From: Gammaproteobacteria bacterium
GTDB lineage: Bacteria; Pseudomonadota; Gammaproteobacteria; Enterobacterales; Alteromonadaceae
Length of the DNA stretch: 55,809 nt
Assembly: GCA_018222405.1 (NCBI GenBank)
Contig: JAAFAI010000029.1
Location: 1 to 55,809, forward strand
Direction of reading: 5' to 3'
Every line of letters starts with the position of its first letter. Positions within the stretch are counted from its first letter, which is position 1. The notes below the pieces were generated by a model that was given only the letters and a program-made list of their open reading frames with translations, ran no database searches and was not told the DNA's origin. Positions 17,491 to 26,593 of the stretch are shown piece by piece. The position numbers were made by a program, and so were the translations under genes.

Positions 17491-18687
17491 TTAGCTGTTA
17501 ATCACAGCTACCATGGCTTTGGCTAAATCGTCGATGTTAGCCTGGCTGATACCTGCTACGTTAACACGGCTAGAATCAACAAAGTAAACGCTGTGCTCAT
17601 TACGCATCTTCTGTACTTGTTCCGGGGTGATACACAGGAACGAGAACATACCTTTCTGGTTGTTTACAAAGCTGAAGTCTTTTTGTGCGCCGTTGGCGGT
17701 CAGTTTTTCAACTAACAGGCTACGCAAGGTAGACATGCGGTTACGCATCTCGTTAACTTCGGTTTCCCACTCTTGCTTAAGAGCAACGTCGGATAAGATG
17801 ATGTCTACCAACGCACCGCCGTAGCTTGGTGGCATTGAGTACATACCACGGGCAACCGACTGAATTTGCGCCTGGGCGATTTTCTTGGTCACGCTGTCTG
17901 CGGTAACGATGGCCGCTAAGCCAACACGTTCACGGTACAGGCCGAAGTTTTTGCTGCACGAGGCGGCGATGATCACTTCCGGCAGGTTTTCACACAGCAG
18001 GCGAACACCGTAGGCATCTTCTTCCAGGCCATCACCAAAGCCCTGATAAGCCAGGTCGACGAAAGGCAGGAATTCACGCTCTTTAGCGACTTCTACCACT
18101 TGTTGCCATTGCTCTTTGGTGAGGTCGGCACCGGTTGGGTTGTGGCAGCAACCGTGCAGTAATACCACGTCGCCTTTTTCAACTTTGCGCAGCGTGTCCA
18201 TCATCGCGTCAAAGCGAATCGAAGCAGTGGCTTTGTCGAAGTAGGGGTAAGTTTCCAGGCTTAAACCGGCATTGCCCATTAACGGGATATGGTTAGCCCA
18301 GGTCGGATCGCTGATCCAAACTTTAGTGTCTTTATTTACGCGAGTCAGCAACTCGGCAAGAATGCGTAATGAGCCGCAACCACCAGGCGCTTGCACCGCA
18401 GCTACGCGATCGGCCATCAAAACCGGGCTTTTTTCACCCAGGATCAGGCCCAGCATGCCGTCGATAAAACCCTGCACACCCTGTGGGGTGATATAGGTTT
18501 TTGACTTTTCGCGCTCAAGTAAGATGGTTTGCGCTTTGGCTACCGCAGATAAAATGGGGGTGTTGCCTTGCTCGTCTTTATAAACGCCAACACCTAAGTC
18601 AATTTTGTTAGGGTTAGTATCTTGCTTAAACGCAGCAGACAAACCAAGAATCGGATCCGGGGCAAGTTGGGGTAGCACTTCAAACAC
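17491..18687 (-). CDS. Aromatic / aspartate aminotransferase (class I PLP)
   Basis: This PLP enzyme transfers the amino group between aspartate or aromatic amino acids and 2-oxoglutarate. The 398-residue protein matches the AspC/TyrB family from the start (MFEVLPQLAPDPILGL). It has LGVGVYKDEQGNTP, the HGCCHNPTGADL region, the Schiff-base lysine in SCSKNFGLYRERVG, and the substrate-carboxylate Arg near SSRVNVAGI. AspC and TyrB cannot be separated by eye. It is a single gene with its own terminator. Confidence 0.92.
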   Translation of the reverse strand: MFEVLPQLAPDPILGLSAAFKQDTNPNKIDLGVGVYKDEQGNTPILSAVAKAQTILLEREKSKTYITPQGVQGFIDGMLGLILGEKSPVLMADRVAAVQAPGGCGSLRILAELLTRVNKDTKVWISDPTWANHIPLMGNAGLSLETYPYFDKATASIRFDAMMDTLRKVEKGDVVLLHGCCHNPTGADLTKEQWQQVVEVAKEREFLPFVDLAYQGFGDGLEEDAYGVRLLCENLPEVIIAASCSKNFGLYRERVGLAAIVTADSVTKKIAQAQIQSVARGMYSMPPSYGGALVDIILSDVALKQEWETEVNEMRNRMSTLRSLLVEKLTANGAQKDFSFVNNQKGMFSFLCITPEQVQKMRNEHSVYFVDSSRVNVAGISQANIDDLAKAMVAVINS

Positions 18688-18892
18688 GTTATGTCCTCTA
18701 AATGTACAGGAATCGGTTTACTAAGTTTATGAACAGTCCTGGGCTTTCACAAACTCAAACAACGGTGGTCGTGTGTTGTTGCTCAACACTGTTGTCAGTC
18801 AGACCACTTCATCATCTTCCGCTGGCACGGGAGTTAACCAGTCGGGCTGCGCATTATGCCATCAACTGCTGCAAATTCGAATAGAAAAGCGC

Positions 18893-19666
18893 TTATTCCT
18901 GCACAATTTTCCACTGAAACTCACGGGGTGGGGCTACTTTTTTGCCGTGTTCATATTCCTGCTCAAGCCAGGTGATTTCATGGCGATGATTAATCAACAG
19001 CAGGGTAGAGCTGCGTGTGCCGTACTCGGGCGAGGCAATAAAGATAGACGACAAGCGCTGTTCCCATTCAAGCGTTACGCCGGTATCCGGCAGTTCGTGT
19101 TGCGCAGCCGGGGTATTATCCTGAAGCAGGTTAAACAGGGCATCATTATCAAGCGAGGTTGCCGTACTAATATACTCCTGCAACCTGGTTACGCCGCGCC
19201 TTACTTTGGGCCAGGGCGTATTGAGCGCACTGTTGGAAAGGCCGTGAAAGCCCGTAGCCAGCGGCGTAAAACGGTTGGTGTGATTGTTATACACCTGCAG
19301 GCGGCTAACATTGCCATACAGCAAATTATAGCCGTTATAGGCTTCGCGACTGTCGCTAAGTTGCTGTTCAAATAGCGCTTCGCTGGTGCTGCGAGAGAGA
19401 TAGTTAACCACCAGCTCTCCGCGGCTGCGTGCCTGCGTTTGCTCACGGGCGGGATTGCGTATATTGGTCAGTGCAGCAATATCGCCATTGCGGTGGACTC
19501 CCATCCAACTGCCACCGGCCTGTAAATCCTTGCCGGCCAGTATTGTCTCTGGCGCATCCCACCAATGGCTTGGCTGGGTAGGGCGCTGATAAAACTCATC
19601 GCGATTAGCGGCAATAATGAGCGGATAGTCTTTGTGCTGTTCAACGGCAATAAAAATAATACACAT
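18893..19666 (-). CDS. NRDE-family protein (TANGO2-like)
   Basis: The start at 19666 gives MCIIFIAVEQHKDYPLIIAANRDE when read in two pieces: MCIIFIAVEQ and YPLIIAANRDEFY. This is the diagnostic N-terminus of the NRDE family, with Cys2 as a possible N-terminal nucleophile. The frame is open 27 codons further upstream, but that extension is unlike the family. The product is 257 residues, with AGKDLQAGGSWMG and ALTNIRNP as further family motifs. Bacterial function is unsettled; proposed roles concern haem or thioester handling. It is divergent from, and close to, the acyltransferase gene. Confidence 0.85.
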   Translation of the reverse strand: MCIIFIAVEQHKDYPLIIAANRDEFYQRPTQPSHWWDAPETILAGKDLQAGGSWMGVHRNGDIAALTNIRNPAREQTQARSRGELVVNYLSRSTSEALFEQQLSDSREAYNGYNLLYGNVSRLQVYNNHTNRFTPLATGFHGLSNSALNTPWPKVRRGVTRLQEYISTATSLDNDALFNLLQDNTPAAQHELPDTGVTLEWEQRLSSIFIASPEYGTRSSTLLLINHRHEITWLEQEYEHGKKVAPPREFQWKIVQE

Positions 19667-19733
19667 AGCGTTTGTGGCGCACTCCGTAGCGGTTACAATT
19701 ACCGATAACAGAATAACCGATTGGTGGCGGAAT

Positions 19734-20342
19734 ATGCAGTCATTCAAAGCGCCATTACCAGAATCAGTCCCACAATACCCGGTTGGAATGTGGGGTAAAT
19801 GTTGCCGGTGGTGGCTGGATAAGCGGGGCTGGACAGTGCAAGGCAGCCTGGCTAATCACCCTAAAATGGTGCTGGCCGTCGGTCCGCATACGTCTAACTG
19901 GGATTTCATTATTGGTGTGATGTTTAAACTGGCACTCGGCCTGGATGTGGCGTTTTTAGGCAAACATACGTTGTTTGAAGGGCCCTTGGGCGGCCTGATG
20001 CGCCGCTTAGGTGGTATCGCCGTGGACAGAAGTAAAGCTCATGGCGTAGTAGGAGAAGTTGCCGGGCGAATTAGCCGTTCAGAGCAGTTATTGCTAGCGC
20101 TGGCACCAGAAGGAACGCGAAAAGCCGTGTATCCGTGGAAAAGCGGCTTTCTTTACATTGCACAAACCGCTAGAATTCCCATCCAGTGTGTCGGCCTTGA
20201 TTATCAACAGAAAACGCTGGTTTTCGGGCCCGTCCTTACAGTATCCAAAGATGTAACGGTGTCGATGGAGTCGGTATACAGTTTTTACCGTACCGTCACC
20301 GCTAAATACCCGCAGCAAACAATTACGGAGCCCAACGCGTGA
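19734..20342 (+). CDS. 1-acylglycerol-3-phosphate acyltransferase family protein
   Basis: A PlsC-type acyltransferase of 202 residues. The ATG at 19734 follows a GGCGGA ribosome site. The catalytic HX4D motif reads HTSNWD near residue 52, and the glycerophosphate-binding block is APEGTRK near 125. The compact size without clear membrane helices fits the small PlsC-like family often annotated as lysophospholipid acyltransferase. Its stop overlaps the GTG of the next gene, so the two are translated together, which links an acyltransferase with a PLP enzyme for no obvious reason. Confidence 0.85.
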   Translation: MQSFKAPLPESVPQYPVGMWGKCCRWWLDKRGWTVQGSLANHPKMVLAVGPHTSNWDFIIGVMFKLALGLDVAFLGKHTLFEGPLGGLMRRLGGIAVDRSKAHGVVGEVAGRISRSEQLLLALAPEGTRKAVYPWKSGFLYIAQTARIPIQCVGLDYQQKTLVFGPVLTVSKDVTVSMESVYSFYRTVTAKYPQQTITEPNA

Positions 20343-21577
20343 CCAAACCGGGAGTGACCACTCGTCAAGTACATGCCGACAGACAGCTAAATCATCCGGC
20401 CGATGGTGCCGTACATACCAGTACCACCAACGCTGTCTTATTCGAATTTGAAAAAACGCAAGATCTGGTAGATGTCTTCCAGGGCAAAAAAATGGGCCAC
20501 GTTTACGGACGCTCCTCATCAGGCTCAATGGCTGCATTGCAAACTATTATTGCTGATATGGAAGGCGGCATCGCAACAGCCTGTTTTGCTACCGGCATGG
20601 CCGCTATAACCAGCACTATGCTGTCGTTGTTTAAAGCCGGTGACCACTTAATTGTGAGCCAGTATTTGTTTGGCAATACCCGTAGTTTCTTAGACACCCT
20701 GATGGATTTAGGCGTTGAGCTCACCTTTGTTGATGTAACGTCTATTCGGGATGTGATTGCCGCGAAACAAGACAATACCCGCGCGGTATTTACCGAAACC
20801 ATCGCTAATCCGGTTACTCAGGTAGCCGATTTACGGGCTATTGGTAAATGGTGTGAAGAACAAAAGCTGCTGTTTATGGTGGATAACACCATGACACCGC
20901 CACCCGCGTTTGATGCCAAAGCCATGAAAGTTTCCCTGGTGCTCAACTCACTGACCAAATACCACGGTGGTCATGGCCACGTGCTTGGCGGTGCGGTAAC
21001 GGATATGGGCAATTTCGACTGGACGTCATTCAGCAATATTAAACCGGCCTATCAGGTTGCCGACGAGCGCATGTGGGGCATTACCCAAATTCGCAAAAAA
21101 GGGCTGCGTGATCTGGGCGCTACGCTGGCAGCGCAATCGGCGCACCTTATCTCGGTAGGCATTGAAACCCTGTCGCTGCGCATGGCGCGTAGCACCGAAA
21201 ACGCCATGAAACTGGCCACCTATCTGGAAAGTCAGGATAAGATTGAGCGAGTGTATTATCCGGGCCTTTCAAATCACCCACAGCACTATTTTGCTCGTGA
21301 GCAACTGGGCGGGTATGGGGCGATCCTGAGCTTTGATTTGGTGCCTGGTATCGACCCTTGCGAATTCCTGGATGAGCTAAAGTTAGTACTATCAGCCACT
21401 CACCTTGGTGATACGCGCACACTGGCACTGCCGGTGGCTTCTACCATATTCTTTGAGAATGGTCAGCGAGAGCGTGCTCGCATGGGGATAACCGAAACAA
21501 TGATCAGAATGTCGGTGGGAATAGAAGATACCGACGATCTGGTGGCCGACTTTGACCAGGCGCTGGCAAAGTTTTAA
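20339..21577 (+). CDS. Cystathionine gamma-synthase-family PLP enzyme
   Basis: This is a member of the Cys/Met metabolism PLP-enzyme family, 412 residues, starting at a GTG that overlaps the upstream stop. Features include HVYGRSSSGS, the substrate-site ATGMAAITST, VDNTMTPPP, and the PLP lysine in LNSLTKYHGGHG. The family covers gamma-synthases, gamma- and beta-lyases and sulfhydrylases. The exact reaction cannot be fixed from sequence. A second, distinct member (metY-like) is at 28.8-30.1 kb. Confidence 0.88.
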   Translation: MTKPGVTTRQVHADRQLNHPADGAVHTSTTNAVLFEFEKTQDLVDVFQGKKMGHVYGRSSSGSMAALQTIIADMEGGIATACFATGMAAITSTMLSLFKAGDHLIVSQYLFGNTRSFLDTLMDLGVELTFVDVTSIRDVIAAKQDNTRAVFTETIANPVTQVADLRAIGKWCEEQKLLFMVDNTMTPPPAFDAKAMKVSLVLNSLTKYHGGHGHVLGGAVTDMGNFDWTSFSNIKPAYQVADERMWGITQIRKKGLRDLGATLAAQSAHLISVGIETLSLRMARSTENAMKLATYLESQDKIERVYYPGLSNHPQHYFAREQLGGYGAILSFDLVPGIDPCEFLDELKLVLSATHLGDTRTLALPVASTIFFENGQRERARMGITETMIRMSVGIEDTDDLVADFDQALAKF

Positions 21578-21602
21578 GCACAATCACCATGCATTAAGCA
21601 TT

Positions 21603-21631
21603 AAAAAAACCTGCATTTTGCAGGTTTTTTT
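21603..21631. terminator. Terminator after the cystathionine gamma-synthase-like gene
   Basis: A perfect 13-bp stem with a three-base TTT loop, flanked by an A-run and a T-run. It can act in both directions. Confidence 0.88.
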
Positions 21632-21867
21632 GTCTGTGCAATTGTTAGTCTGCGGCTTTAATACGTTGTAATAATTCGTTTTTATGATGAGTGAGAAAAG
21701 TGGGGCTGGTTAGCTGAGAATAACAGCAAAAATATTTGCAACAATTTGTGAAAAAAGTTTGAACTTTAGATCAATGCGAGGGACTAACTCTATGCAACTA
21801 GCAATTACGGGTTTTAATGTGTGAACCCCCGATTGTTTAAGTGTGTTCCAAGTTGAGTGTGCATATT

Positions 21868-21894
21868 AGCCCCGCAGTTTGCGGGGCTTTTTTT
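21868..21894 (+). terminator. Second terminator, orphan on the + strand
   Basis: The stem AGCCCCGCA/TGCGGGGCT with a GTT loop is followed by seven T residues. The T-run is on the + strand, so it does not suit the glutathione peroxidase gene, which reads leftward toward it. Confidence 0.8.
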
Positions 21895-21908
21895 ATGCGT
21901 GAAGAAAA

Positions 21909-22451
21909 CTACATGGCTAACGCTTTTTCAACGTCACCGCGCAGTTCTTTATCAGAAGGTTTTACTGAGCTCTTGTAGTGCTTAACGATTTTCCCGTTTT
22001 TATCTACCAGGTACTTATTGAAGTTCCAGCTCGGCTCCTCACCAGTGGCTTTGGCCAGAATGCGATACAGTGGATCGGCATCGTCACCCTTCACGTGGGT
22101 CGGCTCAAACATCGGGAATTCCACACCGTAGGTTAACTCACACAGTTCAGCGGTTTTACCTTCGTCGTCGTCTTCCTGGTTAAAATCGTGGGATGGAAAG
22201 CCCAGTACCACAAAATCGTCGTCCTTCAGCTCATCATACATGGCTTCAAGACCTTCAAACTGTGGAGTAAAACCACAATAACTGGCAGTGTTAACAATCA
22301 ACAGGGTTTTGCCCTGGTATTCGCTGCACAAATTTACGGTTTCCTGAGAATTGAGTTTACGTTTCATGAACTTTAATACGTCAGGGCAGCTGTTTGCCTG
22401 CGCGAATAAAGGAAGCGTACTGAATAACAATGCGCCAACTAGTTTTTTCAT
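21909..22451 (-). CDS. Glutathione peroxidase-family protein, exported
   Basis: A thiol peroxidase of the GPx fold, 180 residues from the ATG at 22451; the frame is open eleven codons upstream. An N-terminal signal peptide (MKKLVGALLFSTLPLFAQANS) predicts export, when read as MKKLVGALLF plus STLPLFAQANS. The peroxidatic residue is Cys, in NTASYCGFTP. The Trp-Asn pair of the catalytic tetrad is present as WNFNKYLV. The tetrad Gln is not: the usual FPCNQF block reads FPSHDF. It probably reduces peroxides in the periplasm, with thioredoxin- or glutathione-type donors unproven. Confidence 0.88.
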   Translation of the reverse strand: MKKLVGALLFSTLPLFAQANSCPDVLKFMKRKLNSQETVNLCSEYQGKTLLIVNTASYCGFTPQFEGLEAMYDELKDDDFVVLGFPSHDFNQEDDDEGKTAELCELTYGVEFPMFEPTHVKGDDADPLYRILAKATGEEPSWNFNKYLVDKNGKIVKHYKSSVKPSDKELRGDVEKALAM

Positions 22452-22627
22452 TGCTTTATTCCTGTTGTTAGGGGTTAACACCAATACTGTCCGGGCGGGT
22501 AGGTTGGATCAATTTATTCGTAGTTCGCTTAACAAGACCAGCGTGTGAAAAACAAGGACAAATGTCTACTTCCCGCATAGATAGCTGGCTATAATGGGCA
22601 CGAATTTATAACGAAGTAAATAATAAT

Positions 22628-25108
22628 ATGCGACATACTCTAATTAAAAGCAGCGTTTTACTGGGCTTGAGTGTTGTAGTTGCAGCTTGCAACAGTACCG
22701 CGCCGGCAGCCGTTACGACAGAACCCACCACCAATGTTAGCCAGTTTGCCAGGGTGATTAAACCCGAGGCGCCACAGGCAACGCAGGTAAACGACAGTAT
22801 CACCCTCGAGCAAATTATGGCCGACCCAAAGTGGCTTGGTCGTCAGCCACAGAGTCCGGGTTTTGGTCTGGATGGCAGCGTGGTTTATTCTCGCAAGCAG
22901 GAAGATACCCAGCTCTATGACGTGTTTCGAATTAACCAGCAGGGCGAGTCGGTAAAAGTTGCGCCTGAGGTGCTACACAAATACAAGTCTGATGAAAAGG
23001 CCACCAGCCGTGACGGTCAATACACCGCCTGGAAATACGAAGACAGCGTGTTTGTGCAAATGCCCGATGGTGAGATTGTCCGGGTAACCTATGGTCAGCC
23101 GCTGAGCAATATCGGCTTTTTAACCGATAACCGGTTATTTGCGCGGTTATACAATACTTACATCGTCATTGATTTAACCAGCGGTCAGCAGGAAAAACTG
23201 CTGAGCTGGGAGTTTGCTGAGGTGCCTACCGCCAACAAACCACCCAAAGACTTTGTTGCCGCTGAGCAGCAATCGCTGATCCAGTACATTCAGGTTCAGC
23301 GCAAAAACCGTAGCGACAAGTTTGCCCGGGAGCAGGAGATGCGCGCGTATAGCCCGGCTGTTGCGCCATCGCCGGTGTATTTCGATGAAAGTGAACGTCT
23401 GGTCGCCGCGGAGTTATCGCCTAGTGGTAAACATGCGATCATTGTGACCACCAAAAAAGGCAGTACCCGTGACGACTCCGATATCATGCCGCATTATATT
23501 CAGGAAGATGGTCGCATTGCCGCAATCAGTGTGCGCCAGCGGGTTGCCGATGCCAAGCCGGCAACGCAAACCACCTGGCTGGTTGATGTGGCTACCGGAG
23601 CCAAACACGAACTCTCATATGTGGGCTTACCCGGTTATAACGAAGACGTACTGGCCGATGTCAAGCGCGAGAATGCTGAGGCCCGTGGCGAGGAGTACAC
23701 GGATAACCGGTTACCCCGGGCAATCGGCCTCCTTAATAGCTGGTCGCGCAGCGGCCCTTCGATCCGCTGGCATCAGGACGGTTCTCAGGTAGCCATGATC
23801 CTGGAAGCCTGGGACAACAAAGACAGCTGGATTGTTACCGTTGATCTGGCGGCAAAGAAGCTGGTAACCCAACTCCGCCAACACGATGATGCGTGGATCA
23901 ATTACCACCACAACCAGTTTGGCTGGCTGAATCATTCTCATACGCTGTTCTATCAGTCAGAGAAATCCGGGTACAGCCATATTTATCTGCAGCAACCGGG
24001 GGAGGCGCCTAAGGCACTTACCAGCGGCCAGTACGTGGTAGATAGCTTAACCCTGTCCGAAGACGATAAGTATGTGTATTTCAAGGCCAATAAAAAGCAC
24101 CCCGGTATTTACGAAATTTACCGTGTGAACACCCAAACCGGCGAGCACCAGGCACTGACCGATCTTAACGGTCTGACCGATTACGTGCTCAGCCCGGACG
24201 AACAAACCTTGCTGCTTACCCATTCCACGGTAACCCGCCCACCGGAATTATATTCAGTGGCGGCAAACGGTGAACAGGCCCCGCAGCGACTCACTCATAC
24301 CATAAGCGAAGCTTTTCTTGCCAAACCCTGGGTGGCGCCGCAGGTGGTGGCGATTGATTCCAGTCATACTGAACAGCCGATTTATGCAAGGGTGTATTTA
24401 CCGGAAGGTTATACAGAAGGTGAACCACGCCGGGCAGTAGTGTTTAACCACGGGGCAGGCTATCTGCAGAATTCCCACTTAGGCTGGTCTGATTATTTTC
24501 GCGAATTTATGTTCCACAGCTTCCTGGTTAAACAAGGTTACGTGGTACTGGATATGGACTACCGTGCCTCTCGTGGCTACGGTCGCGACTGGCGGACTGC
24601 TATCTATCGTCAAATGGGGACGCCGGAGCTGGAAGACTTGCGTGACGGCGTCAACTGGCTGGTAGAGAATGCCAATGTGGATCGCAACCGAATCGGCACC
24701 TATGGTGGCTCTTACGGTGGCTTCCTTACCTTTATGGCAATGTTTAATGCCCCGGATCTGTTCCAGGCCGGTGCGGCGCTTCGCCCTGTGTCTGACTGGG
24801 CGCATTATAACCACGGCTACACCTCAAATATTCTCAATACACCGGATGTCGATCCCATTGCTTATCGCAGAAGTTCGCCAATTTACTTTGCCGAAGGGTT
24901 GCAAAAACCGCTGCTGATCAACGCGCCTATGGTGGATAACAACGTATTCTTTGTGGACGTGGTGCGCCTTGTGCAACGCCTGATTGAGCTGGAGAAAACC
25001 GACTTTGAAACGGCTATCTACCCGGTAGAGCCGCACGGTTTTGTACAGCCCAGTTCGTGGTTGGATGAATACCGCCGTATTTACGGGCTATTCGAAGAAA
25101 ATCTCTAG
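22628..25108 (+). CDS. S9-family (prolyl oligopeptidase / DPP-like) peptidase, lipoprotein
   Basis: This serine peptidase of 826 residues has a lipoprotein signal ending VVAAC (Cys21), so it is probably anchored in the envelope. An N-terminal beta-propeller region (about 60-570) precedes the alpha/beta-hydrolase domain. The catalytic Ser is in GTYGGSYGGF, the His in PVEPHGF close to the C-terminus, and the Asp is likely in APMVDNNVFF. Such enzymes cleave small peptides, often after proline. It is monocistronic. Confidence 0.92.
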   Translation: MRHTLIKSSVLLGLSVVVAACNSTAPAAVTTEPTTNVSQFARVIKPEAPQATQVNDSITLEQIMADPKWLGRQPQSPGFGLDGSVVYSRKQEDTQLYDVFRINQQGESVKVAPEVLHKYKSDEKATSRDGQYTAWKYEDSVFVQMPDGEIVRVTYGQPLSNIGFLTDNRLFARLYNTYIVIDLTSGQQEKLLSWEFAEVPTANKPPKDFVAAEQQSLIQYIQVQRKNRSDKFAREQEMRAYSPAVAPSPVYFDESERLVAAELSPSGKHAIIVTTKKGSTRDDSDIMPHYIQEDGRIAAISVRQRVADAKPATQTTWLVDVATGAKHELSYVGLPGYNEDVLADVKRENAEARGEEYTDNRLPRAIGLLNSWSRSGPSIRWHQDGSQVAMILEAWDNKDSWIVTVDLAAKKLVTQLRQHDDAWINYHHNQFGWLNHSHTLFYQSEKSGYSHIYLQQPGEAPKALTSGQYVVDSLTLSEDDKYVYFKANKKHPGIYEIYRVNTQTGEHQALTDLNGLTDYVLSPDEQTLLLTHSTVTRPPELYSVAANGEQAPQRLTHTISEAFLAKPWVAPQVVAIDSSHTEQPIYARVYLPEGYTEGEPRRAVVFNHGAGYLQNSHLGWSDYFREFMFHSFLVKQGYVVLDMDYRASRGYGRDWRTAIYRQMGTPELEDLRDGVNWLVENANVDRNRIGTYGGSYGGFLTFMAMFNAPDLFQAGAALRPVSDWAHYNHGYTSNILNTPDVDPIAYRRSSPIYFAEGLQKPLLINAPMVDNNVFFVDVVRLVQRLIELEKTDFETAIYPVEPHGFVQPSSWLDEYRRIYGLFEENL

Positions 25109-25116
25109 CTATTAAG

Positions 25117-25731
25117 TTATGCCTTGCGGCGGCTGGCTATAAAGCCTGCTGCAAGGCTGCTTCCCCACATTAGTACAAACAGCAATACACCACACACCGC
25201 GCCGTATAAATGGGCATCAACTGCCACACTGGCATCAATTAAACTGGCCACATCCTCGCTGCTTCCCTGCAACTGTTCAAACACCAGCTTGGCGGCAACA
25301 CCGGCCAGTAATAACCAGCCGGAACGGACTTTATTTAAAATATCCATAAAGGCTCCCCACACAAAAATGCCGTGTAAGGCACCAGAAAGACCCACATACC
25401 AGATTAATTGCGGCGACAGAAAGTAGATGCCCAGGCTGGTGCCCAACCCACACCAGATAAACAGCTTCAAAAAGGTGACCGGGCGGTAATGCTCACCATG
25501 TAGTGCCCAAAGTAATGCCAGGCCAACCAGGTTTAATAGCAGATGGTAGCCGTTGGTGTGGATAAGGTTGCCACTGATCAGGCGCCAGGTTTCCATGCTC
25601 TGCAACGCATAACGGTCGTAGGCCAGCAGGTCGGTCATCGACTGACCTGCAAAAAAGAAGGTAATGCAAACAATGGCCAGAATCAACGGGCCGAGACTAA
25701 ACTGTGGTTTTACTGGTAGCGCAACTATCAT
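25117..25731 (-). CDS. Rhombosortase-like rhomboid protease
   Basis: A rhomboid-fold intramembrane serine protease of 204 residues with about six membrane helices. The catalytic Ser motif is GLSGALHG and the His lies in VDAHLYGA. Short length and these motifs suit the rhombosortase (RrtA) branch, which processes proteins carrying a GlyGly-CTERM tail. No protein with such a tail was seen in this window, so its substrates would lie elsewhere. It is convergent with the S9 peptidase gene. A plain GlpG-like rhomboid remains possible. Confidence 0.75.
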   Translation of the reverse strand: MIVALPVKPQFSLGPLILAIVCITFFFAGQSMTDLLAYDRYALQSMETWRLISGNLIHTNGYHLLLNLVGLALLWALHGEHYRPVTFLKLFIWCGLGTSLGIYFLSPQLIWYVGLSGALHGIFVWGAFMDILNKVRSGWLLLAGVAAKLVFEQLQGSSEDVASLIDASVAVDAHLYGAVCGVLLFVLMWGSSLAAGFIASRRKA

Positions 25732-25814
25732 TGGAATTTATTGTTGATCAAAAGGCTGGGGCGCTATCATAACGAAAATGCCCTACGAAGCCCAATAAAG
25801 AGTCGGAGACCATA

Positions 25815-26579
25815 ATGAGCAATATTCTTATCGCAACCCAGGGTGCCATTACCACCATCACCTTAAACCGTCCGGAAAAGAAAAATGCCCTGACCCGGGA
25901 AATGTATCAGACCATGGCCGATGCCCTGGTTGAAGTTAACCAAACCGAGAGCTGTAAAGTGGTGGTTATTCGCGCTGAAGGTGACGTATTCTGTGCCGGC
26001 AACGAAATCGCCGGATTTGCCAATCACGGCGCTGAGCCCCATCTGGCAGAAACTGTCAGCTTCATGAATGCGCTGCTCAACTGTAAAAAAACGGTAGTCG
26101 CCGAAGTTTCCGGCAAGGCAGTTGGCATTGGTACCACCATGCTGTTACATTGTGATTTCGTGTATACCCACGGCGAAGCCCAGTTTGTAATGCCTTTCAT
26201 TAACCTGGGCCTGGTGCCTGAGTATGCATCGAGTTATATCCTGCCGCGAATGGCAGGCCGGCGTCGTGCCAGCGAATGGTTATTACTGGGTGAACCCTTT
26301 GGTGCCGAGGAAGCCTATCAGTTTGGCATGGTGACCAAAATTGTCGAACCCGAAGCCTTGCGGGACACTGTTAACAAAGTTGCCGGTAAGCTGGCCGCCA
26401 AACCTGCTTACGCTTTGCTACAGTCAAAAGCACTAATTAATAACGAGGCAGAAGCCATTCACCAGCATATGGATGTTGAGCTGGATGTGTTTATTGAAGC
26501 CATGGGCACAGAAGCTGCGCAGGAAGCTTTTGATGCATTCCTGCACAAGCGACCAATTAACCCGGAAAAATTTAAATAA
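25815..26579 (+). CDS. Enoyl-CoA hydratase/isomerase family protein
   Basis: A crotonase-fold enzyme of 254 residues acting on acyl-CoA thioesters. Seen are the N-terminal LNRPEKKNAL, the CoA/oxyanion-hole loop GDVFCAGNEIAGF and the second oxyanion region AVGIGTTMLLHCDFVY. The active-site region has NLGLVPEYASSY, with a single Glu that suits isomerase or hydratase chemistry. Its stop lies 14 bases before the ggt start, so the two may share a transcript. The pathway is not defined by its neighbours. Confidence 0.88.
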   Translation: MSNILIATQGAITTITLNRPEKKNALTREMYQTMADALVEVNQTESCKVVVIRAEGDVFCAGNEIAGFANHGAEPHLAETVSFMNALLNCKKTVVAEVSGKAVGIGTTMLLHCDFVYTHGEAQFVMPFINLGLVPEYASSYILPRMAGRRRASEWLLLGEPFGAEEAYQFGMVTKIVEPEALRDTVNKVAGKLAAKPAYALLQSKALINNEAEAIHQHMDVELDVFIEAMGTEAAQEAFDAFLHKRPINPEKFK

Positions 26580-26593
26580 GAGGAAGATTCACC

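Larger units (their letters stand above)
21578..21908. other. Intergenic region between two terminators
   Basis: The 331 bases between convergent genes hold two separate + strand terminators, at 21603-21631 and 21868-21894, with about 235 bases between them and no open frame of note. The second terminator has no + strand gene in front of it, so a small RNA ending there is possible. Confidence 0.4.

Noticed and set aside
18700..18735. Possible TyrR box upstream of the aminotransferase
   Set aside because: TGTACA and TTTACT are eight bases apart, not the six of TGTAAA-N6-TTTACA, and the half sites are imperfect.
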